This document shows positions 32,455 through 40,719 of a stretch of DNA of 64,000 bases, one piece after another. The notes beneath the pieces are model-generated. The model was not told the origin of the DNA. It did not search any database and saw only the letters and a program-made list of their open reading frames with translations. The DNA is from an uncultured Paludibacter sp. (GTDB taxonomy: Bacteria > Bacteroidota > Bacteroidia > Bacteroidales > Paludibacteraceae): NCBI GenBank assembly GCA_937897985.1, contig CALCBD010000015.1, positions 5,700 through 69,699 of the forward strand. The letters are read 5' to 3'. Each line of letters opens with the position of its first letter. Position 1 is the first letter of the stretch. A program made the position numbers and the translations under genes.

Positions 32455-34509
32455 ATGACAAAAACTACATTATTTAAAACTTTACTTTTATCAGTTATTT
32501 TAATTTACAGCGGTATAGTAAGTATGGCTGTAACGGTTACACACACTTTTGTTGACGTTAGCGGTACAATTGACAGTAACATAGCATTTACTACCGATAA
32601 AAATGAAGCAAGCAGTGTTCCTGCTTTCAACACAACTTCAAATGAATTAAGATTATATTATTCATCAACCGGAAATGGTTGTTCTTTGACATTAACTCCA
32701 TCAAACGGAGCAGTAATAACTGATGTTAAGTTAACTGCATCAAGTGCAACTTATACTCCAACTGTCAAGTACAATGTGGATGGAGCTGCAGATGCAACTG
32801 CCGTTTTGGCAACCACAGTATACTCCATTACAGGTATAAATGCTTCAACCTCACTTAAATTAAGAAATGCTAATACAACCAATACCCAACTGCGAGTAAA
32901 AACAATTGAGGTAACCTACACAATTTCTTCGTTCTGCACATCACCCAACCTTGCTTTTCCACAATCATCAATGAATAAGTTAGTGACTGATGCCTCATTT
33001 ACTCAGACAGCAAGCTCTTTGAACGGAACAACACCGATCACTTACAGCAGTACAAATACAGGAGTTGCAACAGTAAACGAGAATACAGGTGAAGTAACCA
33101 TCGTTGGATCGGGAAATACAGATATTGTAGCCACACAGGCTGCAGGAACTCATAATACAGTTGCTTATTGCGCTGCCACAGCAAGTTATACACTCAGTGT
33201 AAGTTCTGCTGCACCCACCATCACAATTACCGAAGTGACGGTTCCGGATATGGTTGCTTATGCCGGACAAACAGATATGGAAACAATCAATATCAGCGGG
33301 ATTAATTTATCAGGTAATATCAATTTATCAGTTACAGGTACAAATGCTGATCAATTTTCATTATCGACCAATTCAATAAGTCAGTCAGGCGGAACTGCCG
33401 CAAATACTGTTGTGACTGTATATTATTCACCGTCTTCAGCCGGAAGTCATACTGCCACACTCAATATCAGCAGTACCGGTGCCACATCTGTTACCAGAAC
33501 TTTGAACGGAACATCAACATGGGCACCATTAACAAAACCGGTTGCAACTGAAGCTACCGGCATTTCAAACACAACATTTACTGCCAACTGGGAAGCAGTT
33601 GCAGGAGCAACACAATATCAGTTAGATGTAACTTCGATGACAAGCGGCGGTGGATCTTCAGCACCGGTTTTGACTGAGAATTTTGCCAACTTTACGGCTG
33701 GTCAACCTAATGCAACACCGGATGCGACAGATATTTCTGCAATACTTGACACATTTACTCAAACAGCCGGTTGGACAGGTCTTAAAGTTTATCAGGCCGG
33801 AGGTAGTGTAAAAGTAGGAACAAGCTCTGCACTCGGATACCTTGTAACTCCGGCAATTAATTTATCTGCCAACGGAGGTCAGTTCAATATTTCGTTCAAA
33901 GCAATGGCCTGGAGCACTGATGCCACTACATTAAAAATATATGTGAATGACGTTTTAGCAAATACACTTACCGGTTTAGGCAATGATGCTACTTATACCC
34001 TTAAGCCTTTCAGTGTAGATTTAACCGGTGGAAATTCAGCGACTAAGATCAGATTTGAAGGAGCACAGGCTGCCAAAGGAAGATTCTTCCTCGATGATTT
34101 TGTCATTTCGCAGGGAGGTGCTATCGTTGAAACACCAATTGCAGGTTCACCATTTACCGTTATCGGAGAAAACAGCAAATCATTTACAGGATTAACAGCA
34201 GGTACTGAATATAAATATACCGTTACTGCCAAAAATGATCACGTAATATCCGAAGTTTCAAATAAAATAAGTGTAACTACTACTACTGGCACAGGCATTA
34301 ATTCAACTAAAAATGAGTTATTTGTAAGTGTAAACAATGGTACGATAACATTTAACGCTGAGGCCGGCAAAAATATCGAAGTCTACAATTCGGTTGGTCA
34401 AAAAATGATTGTTGGTACTTCAGTTGAAGGTTTAAATAAAGTTACATTGACTTACAGAGGTGTAGCTTTTGTAAAAGTCGGAAACCAAACCACGAAAATA
34501 ATACTGTAA
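32455..34509 (+). CDS. Secreted multidomain T9SS cargo protein
   Basis: A 684-residue surface or secreted protein. I use the ATG at 32455 (MTKTTLFKTLLLSVILIYSG, a good signal peptide); an upstream TTG in frame is unlikely. After the signal come beta-sandwich domains: a lectin-like region to about residue 160, a BIG2-type segment (YSSTNTGVATVNENTGEVTI), a repeat with ISSTGATSVTRTLNG, a fibronectin III-like part (NTTFTANWEAVAGATQYQLDV), a choice-of-anchor-type domain (LVTPAINLSANGGQFNISFK) and a C-terminal sorting tail (NIEVYNSVGQKM ... VKVGNQTTKIIL). No catalytic motif is seen; adhesion or glycan binding is possible. Confidence 0.85.
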   Translation: MTKTTLFKTLLLSVILIYSGIVSMAVTVTHTFVDVSGTIDSNIAFTTDKNEASSVPAFNTTSNELRLYYSSTGNGCSLTLTPSNGAVITDVKLTASSATYTPTVKYNVDGAADATAVLATTVYSITGINASTSLKLRNANTTNTQLRVKTIEVTYTISSFCTSPNLAFPQSSMNKLVTDASFTQTASSLNGTTPITYSSTNTGVATVNENTGEVTIVGSGNTDIVATQAAGTHNTVAYCAATASYTLSVSSAAPTITITEVTVPDMVAYAGQTDMETINISGINLSGNINLSVTGTNADQFSLSTNSISQSGGTAANTVVTVYYSPSSAGSHTATLNISSTGATSVTRTLNGTSTWAPLTKPVATEATGISNTTFTANWEAVAGATQYQLDVTSMTSGGGSSAPVLTENFANFTAGQPNATPDATDISAILDTFTQTAGWTGLKVYQAGGSVKVGTSSALGYLVTPAINLSANGGQFNISFKAMAWSTDATTLKIYVNDVLANTLTGLGNDATYTLKPFSVDLTGGNSATKIRFEGAQAAKGRFFLDDFVISQGGAIVETPIAGSPFTVIGENSKSFTGLTAGTEYKYTVTAKNDHVISEVSNKISVTTTTGTGINSTKNELFVSVNNGTITFNAEAGKNIEVYNSVGQKMIVGTSVEGLNKVTLTYRGVAFVKVGNQTTKIIL

Positions 34510-34535
34510 ATTCAACAGTCTCCATAATAATTCAG

Positions 34536-34567
34536 AAAAAGGTTGATTCTTCAAAATCAACCTTTTT
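34536..34567 (+). terminator. Terminator after the T9SS cargo gene
   Basis: AAAAAGGTTGATT (34536-34548) pairs with AATCAACCTTTTT (34555-34567) over a 6-base loop, followed by more T residues. Confidence 0.85.
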
Positions 34568-34700
34568 TTTATGCTTTCGAATTGACCGGTTTAGTAAAAT
34601 GACAACTTATTAAATCTATCTCTTCGTAAATAATTTTTCACTTATTATTTCATTCGGAATCAGAAATGGATTTTAGGGAACAATTTTGGCTAAAAAGCAG

Positions 34701-34708
34701 TACCTTTG
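34701..34708 (+). promoter_or_regulatory. -7 box of the SulP transporter gene
   Basis: TACCTTTG matches TAnnTTTG and lies 28 bases before the ATG at 34736. The expected start of transcription is near 34715. Because this box sits upstream, the in-frame TTG at 34706 cannot be the start codon. Confidence 0.6.
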
Positions 34709-34735
34709 CGGAAAATTTCAAAAAAAAGAATTACT

Positions 34736-36400
34736 ATGCGTTTTAATCCAAAACTATTCAGCACTTTAAAAAATTACAACAGGGAATTATTTTACAAAGA
34801 CCTGATTTCAGGTGTAATTGTAGGAATCGTTGCATTACCTTTAGCCATAGCATTTGGTATAGCTTCGGGCGTTTCACCCGAAAAAGGATTGTTTACAGCC
34901 ATTATTGCAGGTTTTATTATCTCATTTCTGGGTGGAAGTAAAGTTCAGATTGGCGGACCGACAGGTGCTTTTATCGTAATAGTTTACGGAATCGTTCAGG
35001 AATTCGGGATAACCGGATTGGCAATAGCCACAATGATTGCAGGAGTAATGTTAATTGCCATGGGTTTACTCAAATTAGGCAGTATCATCAAATTCATCCC
35101 CTACCCTGTGGTTGTTGGGTTTACAAGCGGTATTGCCCTGACAATTTTTACTACTCAAATCAAGGATTTACTGGGTCTTCAGACCGGAGCATTGCCGGGC
35201 GATTTTATTCATAAATGGATTACATACGGAAACTATATCACTACTGTGAACTTTTGGTCGCTTGGAATCGGTGTTCTGTCAATAGTAATAATTGCAATAT
35301 CTCCACGATTCTCAAAAAAAATACCCGGTTCACTCATTGCTATTATTTTAATGACTATTGTAGTTTATGTACTGAGAAACAAGTTCGGAATTCAGGGAAT
35401 AGAAACAATTGGCGACAGATTTACAATTGACCCGTCCTTACCTCAGGCAGCAACTCCCGAAATTAATTTTTCGGTTATAGAAACACTTTTACCCACTGCA
35501 TTTACTATTGCAATGCTTGGAGCAATAGAATCATTATTATCGGCAACAGTGGCAGATGGAGCAATTGGAGATAAACACGATTCGAATACCGAACTGATTG
35601 CACAGGGAATTGCCAATGTTGTAACACCGGTATTCGGTGGAATTCCGGCAACCGGAGCTATAGCCCGAACCATGACTAATATCAACAACGGTGGACGAAC
35701 ACCGGTTGCAGGAATTGTACATGCCGTAGTATTGTTGTTGATTTTATTATTTCTGGGTGGATTGACCAAACATATTCCAATGGCATGTCTGGCCGGTGTT
35801 TTGGTGATTGTAGCCTACAACATGAGCGAATGGAGAACCTTTAAAGCATTATTGAAGAATTCAAAATCAGATGTTTCAGTACTGTTGACCACATTTTTAT
35901 TAACAGTAATATTTGATTTAACCATTGCCATCGAAATCGGATTGCTGCTTGCAGTACTTTTGTTCCTTCGCCGTATTTCAGAAACCACAACCATCTCCAT
36001 ATTTAAAAATGAAGTTGCAGAGCCGGAATATATCGAAGGCAGCACTGATACTGAATTTCTTCAGATTCCAAAAGGTGTTGAGGTATATGAAATTGAAGGA
36101 CCGTTTTTCTTTGGTGTGGCTACCAAATTTGAGGAAACGATGAAACAGATCGGAGATAAACCTAAAGTAAGAATTATCAGAATGCGCAAAGTACCTTTTA
36201 TTGACTCTACAGGTACACATAACCTCGAAAATCTGATCAGAATGTCGACAAAAGATAAAACGATGATATTGTTATCGGGAGTAAATGAGAATGTACGTTC
36301 GGTACTTACGAAAGTAGGAATTGAAAAATTATTGGGAGCGGATAATATTTGCAGCAATATCAACGAAGCGATTGCACGAGCAAATCAATTAGTCAGATAA
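34736..36400 (+). CDS. SulP-family anion transporter with STAS domain
   Basis: A 554-residue SLC26/SulP transporter. The ATG at 34736 (MRFNPKLFSTLKNYNRELF) is chosen because a promoter -7 box overlaps the earlier in-frame start. About 11-14 helices carry family segments: DLISGVIVGIVALPLAIAFGIASGVSPEKG, GGSKVQIGGPTGAFIVIVY and ESLLSATVADGAIGDKHDSNTELIAQG. The C-terminal STAS domain covers about the last 120 residues, including VRIIRMRKVPFIDSTGTHNLENLI. Substrates in this family include sulfate, bicarbonate and dicarboxylates; none can be assigned here. Confidence 0.93.
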   Translation: MRFNPKLFSTLKNYNRELFYKDLISGVIVGIVALPLAIAFGIASGVSPEKGLFTAIIAGFIISFLGGSKVQIGGPTGAFIVIVYGIVQEFGITGLAIATMIAGVMLIAMGLLKLGSIIKFIPYPVVVGFTSGIALTIFTTQIKDLLGLQTGALPGDFIHKWITYGNYITTVNFWSLGIGVLSIVIIAISPRFSKKIPGSLIAIILMTIVVYVLRNKFGIQGIETIGDRFTIDPSLPQAATPEINFSVIETLLPTAFTIAMLGAIESLLSATVADGAIGDKHDSNTELIAQGIANVVTPVFGGIPATGAIARTMTNINNGGRTPVAGIVHAVVLLLILLFLGGLTKHIPMACLAGVLVIVAYNMSEWRTFKALLKNSKSDVSVLLTTFLLTVIFDLTIAIEIGLLLAVLLFLRRISETTTISIFKNEVAEPEYIEGSTDTEFLQIPKGVEVYEIEGPFFFGVATKFEETMKQIGDKPKVRIIRMRKVPFIDSTGTHNLENLIRMSTKDKTMILLSGVNENVRSVLTKVGIEKLLGADNICSNINEAIARANQLVR

Positions 36401-36406
36401 AAACAG

Positions 36407-36429
36407 GTAGTGCCCGAAACGGGCACTAC
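36407..36429. terminator. Bidirectional terminator between the SulP and HIT genes
   Basis: GTAGTGCCCG (36407-36416) pairs exactly with CGGGCACTAC (36420-36429) over a 3-base loop. It separates convergent genes, and its right arm contains the stop codon of the HIT gene (36426-36428). Confidence 0.75.
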
Positions 36430-36815
36430 AAATTTTCTTTTATTTTTTGAGCAATAGCAGTCATCCTGTCGGCACTCAGTTTCAGTTTCTGATTATGGAA
36501 ATTCATGTCCGATTCCTTATTGATAGGGATCAGATGAATATGAGCATGAGGAACTTCGAGCCCGATAACGGCAACTCCAACCCTTACACAACTGACTGAC
36601 TTCCCGATAGCTAATGCAATTTTTTTAGCAAAAATCATCATTTCACCTAAAGTTTCATCATCAAGTCTGAAAAGATAATCTTCTTCCGGTTTCGGAACAA
36701 TAAGTGTATGTCCCTCGGTAAGAGGATTGATATCCAAAAAAGCAAAGAATTTTTCATCTTCCGCAATTTTATAGCAAGGAATTTCACCTGCAATAATTCT
36801 ACTGAAAATCGTCAT
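36426..36815 (-). CDS. HIT-family nucleotide hydrolase/transferase
   Basis: A 129-residue member of the histidine triad family, close to the bacterial HinT/Hit group that hydrolyses adenosine phosphoramidates. The triad is His90, His92 and His94 in VPHAHIHLIPI. The N-terminal signature IFSRIIAGEIPCYKIAEDEKF and FLDINPLTEGHTLIVPK are intact. It lies 42 bases downstream of greA on the same strand and is probably co-transcribed with it, an arrangement I recall as common in Bacteroidota. Confidence 0.93.
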   Translation of the reverse strand: MTIFSRIIAGEIPCYKIAEDEKFFAFLDINPLTEGHTLIVPKPEEDYLFRLDDETLGEMMIFAKKIALAIGKSVSCVRVGVAVIGLEVPHAHIHLIPINKESDMNFHNQKLKLSADRMTAIAQKIKENL

Positions 36816-36857
36816 AATAACTTTATTTTTAGATATTTATATTAGTACTTTTCCTGT

Positions 36858-37328
36858 CTACAAAGATATTTCCATAACTTCGAATTCCATGACACCCGAA
36901 GGTACACTAACCGATGCCTTCTCGCCCACTTTTTTACCGAGCAAACCTTTGGCAATTGGTGTTGTAACCGACAATTTGCCCTCTTTCAGATTTGCTTCGC
37001 TTTCCGAAACTATCATGTACGACATGATCTGATCGGACTTAGTATTTCTTATTTTAACACGTGTCAGGATTTGAACTTCGCTGGTATTAATTTTCGATTC
37101 GTCGATCATACGGGCCGAAGCAATTGTATCTTTAAGTAAAGAAATTTTCATTTCGAGCATGCCTTGTGCTTCTTTCGCAGCATCGTACTCAGCATTTTCC
37201 GACAAATCACCTTTGTCACGCGCTTCAGCTATCTGTTTCGAAATGGCAGGACGTTGTACACTCTCCAATACATTCAGTTCCTCTACTAATTTTTTGTAAC
37301 CATCGGCGGTCATATAAGTTACTGCCAT
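36858..37328 (-). CDS. greA: Transcription elongation factor GreA
   Basis: GreA rescues backtracked RNA polymerase by stimulating cleavage of the nascent RNA. I use the ATG at 37328 (MAVTYMTADGYKKLVEELNV), giving 156 residues, the usual GreA length; an upstream in-frame start would add 14 non-conserved residues. The N-terminal coiled coil includes the acidic tip ARDKGDLSENAEYDAAKEAQ, and the C-terminal domain includes ISVTTPIAKGLLGKKVGE-like sequence (read here as LSVTTPIAKGLLGKKVGEKA). A -7 box lies about 96 bases upstream. The HIT gene follows. Confidence 0.95.
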   Translation of the reverse strand: MAVTYMTADGYKKLVEELNVLESVQRPAISKQIAEARDKGDLSENAEYDAAKEAQGMLEMKISLLKDTIASARMIDESKINTSEVQILTRVKIRNTKSDQIMSYMIVSESEANLKEGKLSVTTPIAKGLLGKKVGEKASVSVPSGVMEFEVMEISL

Positions 37329-37423
37329 AATTTTTTTCTCCTTTTTTAAGTTTTTAAAATGTGTAAACAAAAAAGAATTCCGACAGTTTGCCGGAACTCT
37401 TGGTATTCTTATCTATTCTTTTG

Positions 37424-37431
37424 CAAATATA
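37424..37431 (-). promoter_or_regulatory. -7 box of the greA-HIT unit
   Basis: The minus strand reads TATATTTG (complement of CAAATATA), matching TAnnTTTG, 95 bases before the greA start codon. A clear upstream TTTG is not seen. Confidence 0.5.
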
Positions 37432-37502
37432 ATGTATTTTTTTTAAGAAAAAAACATTTTGTATGTGTTTAAAAGCAGATTTTATACGTATTTATTTCTG
37501 AT

Positions 37503-37937
37503 TCAGTACTTTTTATTGAAAATTTCGGAATAAATAAAGGCTTTTCTGGCATCATCAGTGTTATTGAATTCAATCGCCGGTGTTTCGTCTTTCAGGTCAG
37601 TATCGCTGAATTTTCTTTTCTCATGAATCTGATTATTTACAATGTCATTGTTAACCTGTTTTTTAGCTTTTAAAGCATTGTAATCTGTTGTGTTTTCATA
37701 AGTAACAACTGCTTTCTCAGCAACTTTAACTTCGGCAGGAATCAGTACAGCCGGCTGAGGTAATGGTTTTTGTTCTTCTTCGGGAAGAAATTCCTTCAAT
37801 ATCTCCTTAAAATCAGGAATTTTTTTCTCAGGTTGCGGAATCGACGGACCCGTTTTTTCCTTTTTCTTTTTAAACACACTGCTCAGTGCTGCAATAATGA
37901 TGAGCACCAGATAGATATAATCACCAACTTCGCGCAT
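37503..37937 (-). CDS. Uncharacterised small membrane protein
   Basis: A 144-residue protein with a single N-terminal membrane helix (GDYIYLVLIIIAALSSVFKKKK, about residues 4-20) followed by a long hydrophilic, probably disordered cytoplasmic tail rich in Lys, Glu and Pro. It ends with AFIYSEIFNKKY, a C-terminal pattern I recall from other Bacteroidota proteins. I use the ATG at 37937 rather than a TTG at 37946. Its promoter -7 box is at 37960-37967. Function unknown; the shape is that of a membrane-tethered scaffold or adaptor. Confidence 0.7.
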   Translation of the reverse strand: MREVGDYIYLVLIIIAALSSVFKKKKEKTGPSIPQPEKKIPDFKEILKEFLPEEEQKPLPQPAVLIPAEVKVAEKAVVTYENTTDYNALKAKKQVNNDIVNNQIHEKRKFSDTDLKDETPAIEFNNTDDARKAFIYSEIFNKKY

Positions 37938-37959
37938 AAAAATCAATTTTTATTCAGCA

Positions 37960-37967
37960 CAAATATA
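37960..37967 (-). promoter_or_regulatory. -7 box of the small membrane protein gene
   Basis: The minus strand reads TATATTTG (complement of CAAATATA), 22 bases before the ATG at 37937. This close spacing leaves a leader of only about 15 bases. Confidence 0.5.
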
Positions 37968-38016
37968 GAAATTAGAATTGGAATCTGAAAATAACGGAGG
38001 TACTTTATACAAAAAA

Positions 38017-38044
38017 CAATGGGTAACTTCACAGCCACCCATTG
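38017..38044. promoter_or_regulatory. Hairpin leader without an obvious target gene
   Basis: CAATGGGT (38017-38024) pairs exactly with ACCCATTG (38037-38044) over a 12-base loop. On the minus strand the stem is followed by six T residues and so looks like a terminator. On the plus strand it is followed by a leader-like TTAACCTAAACCTTAACT and an ATG at 38069. The miaB start is still 300 bases away. Confidence 0.5.
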
Positions 38045-38068
38045 CACATTTTAACCTAAACCTTAACT

Positions 38069-38197
38069 ATGAAAAATTTATCTGTTTGTTTACTCTGCAA
38101 ATTTGCATACTTTTTTTTTATCCTGCAAACATTTTTTCTTATAAAATTCATTTTTCCTGAAATTTTTTTGATATTTTATTCTGCAATTTATATATAA
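38069..38197 (+). CDS. Possible small hydrophobic peptide or gene remnant
   Basis: A 42-codon frame starts at the ATG behind the hairpin leader. It begins MKNLSVCLLCKFAYFFFILQ and is almost entirely hydrophobic and Phe-rich. It looks like a signal peptide without a mature protein, so it may be the remnant of a deleted exported protein or chance in T-rich DNA. The rest of the 38198-38344 gap holds only the miaB -7 box. Confidence 0.2.
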   Translation: MKNLSVCLLCKFAYFFFILQTFFLIKFIFPEIFLIFYSAIYI

Positions 38198-38285
38198 TAC
38201 TGATATGCAAGCATATAAATATCTTTTCTATATACGTTAAATAATGTTAACCAACGCAGCGTTTTTTTCTTTTAAATAGAAAATG

Positions 38286-38293
38286 TACTTTTG
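38286..38293 (+). promoter_or_regulatory. -7 box of miaB
   Basis: TACTTTTG matches TAnnTTTG and lies 52 bases before the miaB ATG. No TTTG partner is seen at the usual distance. Confidence 0.5.
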
Positions 38294-38344
38294 TAATACA
38301 ATATTTTAAATTTAAAAATTACTCAACTAATTATTATCAAACTT

Positions 38345-39712
38345 ATGAATGAAAAAACAGTCGTTTCAACGGACTCTAAATCCGTACTGAATGACAAAAA
38401 ACTTTTTATTGAAACCTATGGATGCCAAATGAATGTGGCTGATAGTGAAGTGGTAGCTTCGATAATGGAAATGGATGGTTTTGAATTAACCGAAAACATA
38501 TCGGAAGCCAACGCAATTTTTGTAAATACCTGTTCGGTGCGCGACAATGCCGAGCAAAGAGTGATTCAACGGTTGAAGTATTTTCAGTCGTTGAAGAGAA
38601 AAAAGAAGAACATGATTGTCGGGGTTATTGGCTGCATGGCCGAAAGGGTAAAAGATGAATTACTCAACGAGCACGGAGTCAACATTGTGGTTGGACCGGA
38701 TGCTTATCTCGATATTCCCAACCTTATCAACACGGTTGAAAGCGGTGAAAAAGCGATTAATGTGGAATTATCCAAAACCGAGACTTATAAAGATGTACTT
38801 CCGACGCGAATCGGAGCTTCGATTTCCGGTTTTGTATCCATAATGCGTGGTTGTGATAAATTTTGTACCTATTGTATTGTTCCTTATACCCGTGGTCGCG
38901 AACGAAGCAGGGATGTGAACAGCATTCTGAATGAAATTAACGACCTGAAATCGAAAAACTACCGGGAAGTGACTTTGCTTGGTCAGACAGTAAATTCCTA
39001 TCAATTTATTTCGGAAGACGGAACGGTTGTCGATTTTCCGAAATTATTGTCTATGATTGCCGGAATGGTACCTGATATGCGAATAAGATTCACCTCACCC
39101 CATCCGAAAGACATGACGGATGAAACCCTGGAGGTAATAGCAAGGTATCCAAACATTTGCAGATACATTCATTTGCCTGTACAATCGGGAAGTAATAAGA
39201 TTTTAAAGCTGATGAACCGAAAATACACCCGTGAATGGTACCTCGACAGGGTAGCTGCAATGCGCAGAATCATTCCCGATGTTTCAATCGGCACCGACAT
39301 ATTTTGTGGTTTTTCCGACGAGAGCGAAGAAGACCACGAAGATTCATTATCTTTGATGCGCGAAGTAAAATTTGATATGGCCTTTATGTTTAAATATTCT
39401 GAACGTCCGGGGACAGTAGCTGCTAAACGCATGCCTGACAACGTACCTGAGGATGTGAAAATAAGAAGATTAAACGAAATTATTGCATTGCAGAATGAAA
39501 TCTCGCTTGAAAGTAATCATCAGGACATCGGGAAAACATTTGAAGTAATGGTAGAAGGGTTTTCGAAAAGATCAAAAGAGCAATTGTTTGGCAGGACATC
39601 GCAAAATAAAGTTGTGATTTTCCCCCGACAGGGTAGACATATCGGTGAATTTATCAATGTAAGAATACTTTCGGCTTCGTCGGCAACACTTATTGCCGAA
39701 GTGGCTGAATAA
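38345..39712 (+). CDS. miaB: tRNA-2-methylthio-N6-dimethylallyladenosine synthase MiaB
   Basis: MiaB is a radical SAM methylthiotransferase that modifies A37 of tRNAs reading codons that begin with U. The 455-residue protein shows the N-terminal UPF0004 domain with cluster cysteines Cys27, Cys63 and Cys97, the radical SAM motif Cys170/174/177 in GCDKFCTYCIVPYTRGRE, and a C-terminal TRAM domain (FEVMVEGFSKRSKEQLFGRTSQNKV). QSGSNKILKLMNRKYTREWY is typical of MiaB rather than RimO. The gene is monocistronic, in front of the fumarate reductase operon. Confidence 0.95.
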   Translation: MNEKTVVSTDSKSVLNDKKLFIETYGCQMNVADSEVVASIMEMDGFELTENISEANAIFVNTCSVRDNAEQRVIQRLKYFQSLKRKKKNMIVGVIGCMAERVKDELLNEHGVNIVVGPDAYLDIPNLINTVESGEKAINVELSKTETYKDVLPTRIGASISGFVSIMRGCDKFCTYCIVPYTRGRERSRDVNSILNEINDLKSKNYREVTLLGQTVNSYQFISEDGTVVDFPKLLSMIAGMVPDMRIRFTSPHPKDMTDETLEVIARYPNICRYIHLPVQSGSNKILKLMNRKYTREWYLDRVAAMRRIIPDVSIGTDIFCGFSDESEEDHEDSLSLMREVKFDMAFMFKYSERPGTVAAKRMPDNVPEDVKIRRLNEIIALQNEISLESNHQDIGKTFEVMVEGFSKRSKEQLFGRTSQNKVVIFPRQGRHIGEFINVRILSASSATLIAEVAE

Positions 39713-39834
39713 ATTAACAATCTGAAATTCAACACTTTAATAATGCATTTATTTCAGATATACAGAAACAGATAAACCGACTGATGAAATATATAATTGA
39801 AAAAGCAATTATTAAAGAAATTTTTCCGTAATTG

Positions 39835-39865
39835 TTTGTTATATTCGCTTATTTGATTAATTTTG
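39835..39865 (+). promoter_or_regulatory. Promoter of the sdhC-frdA-frdB operon
   Basis: TTTG (39835-39838) is followed after 19 bases by TAATTTTG (39858-39865), a complete match to the Bacteroidota consensus. The expected start is near 39872, giving a leader of about 120 bases before the ATG at 39993. Confidence 0.8.
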
Positions 39866-39992
39866 CAGCGAAATACAAAACAACGTTCATTAAGTTCAGT
39901 GTGTTGATTATCAAACATTTATTTCAATCCGTATTGAAATTTAAAATAAAAAAACAAATAAATATCTATAATACAAACTTAAAAAAAAATCT

Positions 39993-40679
39993 ATGTGGTT
40001 AATTGATTCCTCGATTGGGCGAAAGCTCATAATGAGTATCACGGGAATTTTTCTCGTTTTATTTTTAATCTTTCATGGTACCATGAACTTTGTAGTATTA
40101 TTTTCGGCAGAGGCTTATAATGCTATTGCAGGTTTTCTGGGTGCTAACTGGTATGCATTGATTGGAACAAAAATTCTGGCTTTAGGTTTTGTGGTGCATA
40201 TCCTTTATGCGCTTTACTTAACTTTTCAAAATCAAAAAGCGAGAGGTTCGAAGAGTTATGCAGTCAAAAACAATCAGAAAGGTGTAGAATGGGCATCTCA
40301 GAACATGCTTGTTTTGGGAATTATCATTCTGGGATTTATGGGACTTCATCTTTTTCAGTTTTGGAGCAAGATGCAGTTGGTGGAAATCAGCCACAAATTA
40401 GGTTGCGAAAATGCAGGTAATCTGGAATTAGCAAAAGATGGAGCTTATTGGGTAAGACATTATTTTGAAAATCCTTATTATTCAGTATTGTATATCATCT
40501 GGCTTACGGCACTTTGGTTTCATCTGACTCACGGAGTATGGAGTGCATTGCAAACCATCGGAGCAAGTAATAATATCTGGCTGCCCCGTATCAAAGTAAT
40601 TTCGAATATATTGGCAACCATTATTATTTTGATGTTTATTTCAATTCCGGTATATTTTCTTTTAGGTTTTAGCATCTAA
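39993..40679 (+). CDS. sdhC: Succinate dehydrogenase/fumarate reductase cytochrome b subunit
   Basis: The membrane anchor of quinol:fumarate reductase, a five-helix di-haem cytochrome b of the Wolinella FrdC type. The 228-residue length fits a single fused anchor, so no separate sdhD is expected. Conserved histidines that can bind haem include those in FLIFHGTMNFVVLF, VVHILYALYLTF, LGFMGLHLFQFW and LTALWFHLTHGVWSALQ. The N-terminal SSIGRKLIMSITGIFLVLFL is typical. First gene of the operon, 40 bases before the flavoprotein gene. Confidence 0.93.
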   Translation: MWLIDSSIGRKLIMSITGIFLVLFLIFHGTMNFVVLFSAEAYNAIAGFLGANWYALIGTKILALGFVVHILYALYLTFQNQKARGSKSYAVKNNQKGVEWASQNMLVLGIIILGFMGLHLFQFWSKMQLVEISHKLGCENAGNLELAKDGAYWVRHYFENPYYSVLYIIWLTALWFHLTHGVWSALQTIGASNNIWLPRIKVISNILATIIILMFISIPVYFLLGFSI

Positions 40680-40719
40680 AACTGTAAAATTTGTAATTAG
40701 TAAATCATTAATTAAGATT

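Noticed and set aside
38198..38344. Possible tRNA or structured RNA before miaB
   Set aside because: No cloverleaf, T-loop or acceptor pairing could be drawn; the sequence is T-rich and unstructured.
39793..39812. ATAATTG/CAATTAT hairpin after miaB
   Set aside because: A weak AT-only 7-bp stem with no T run; not reliable as a terminator.
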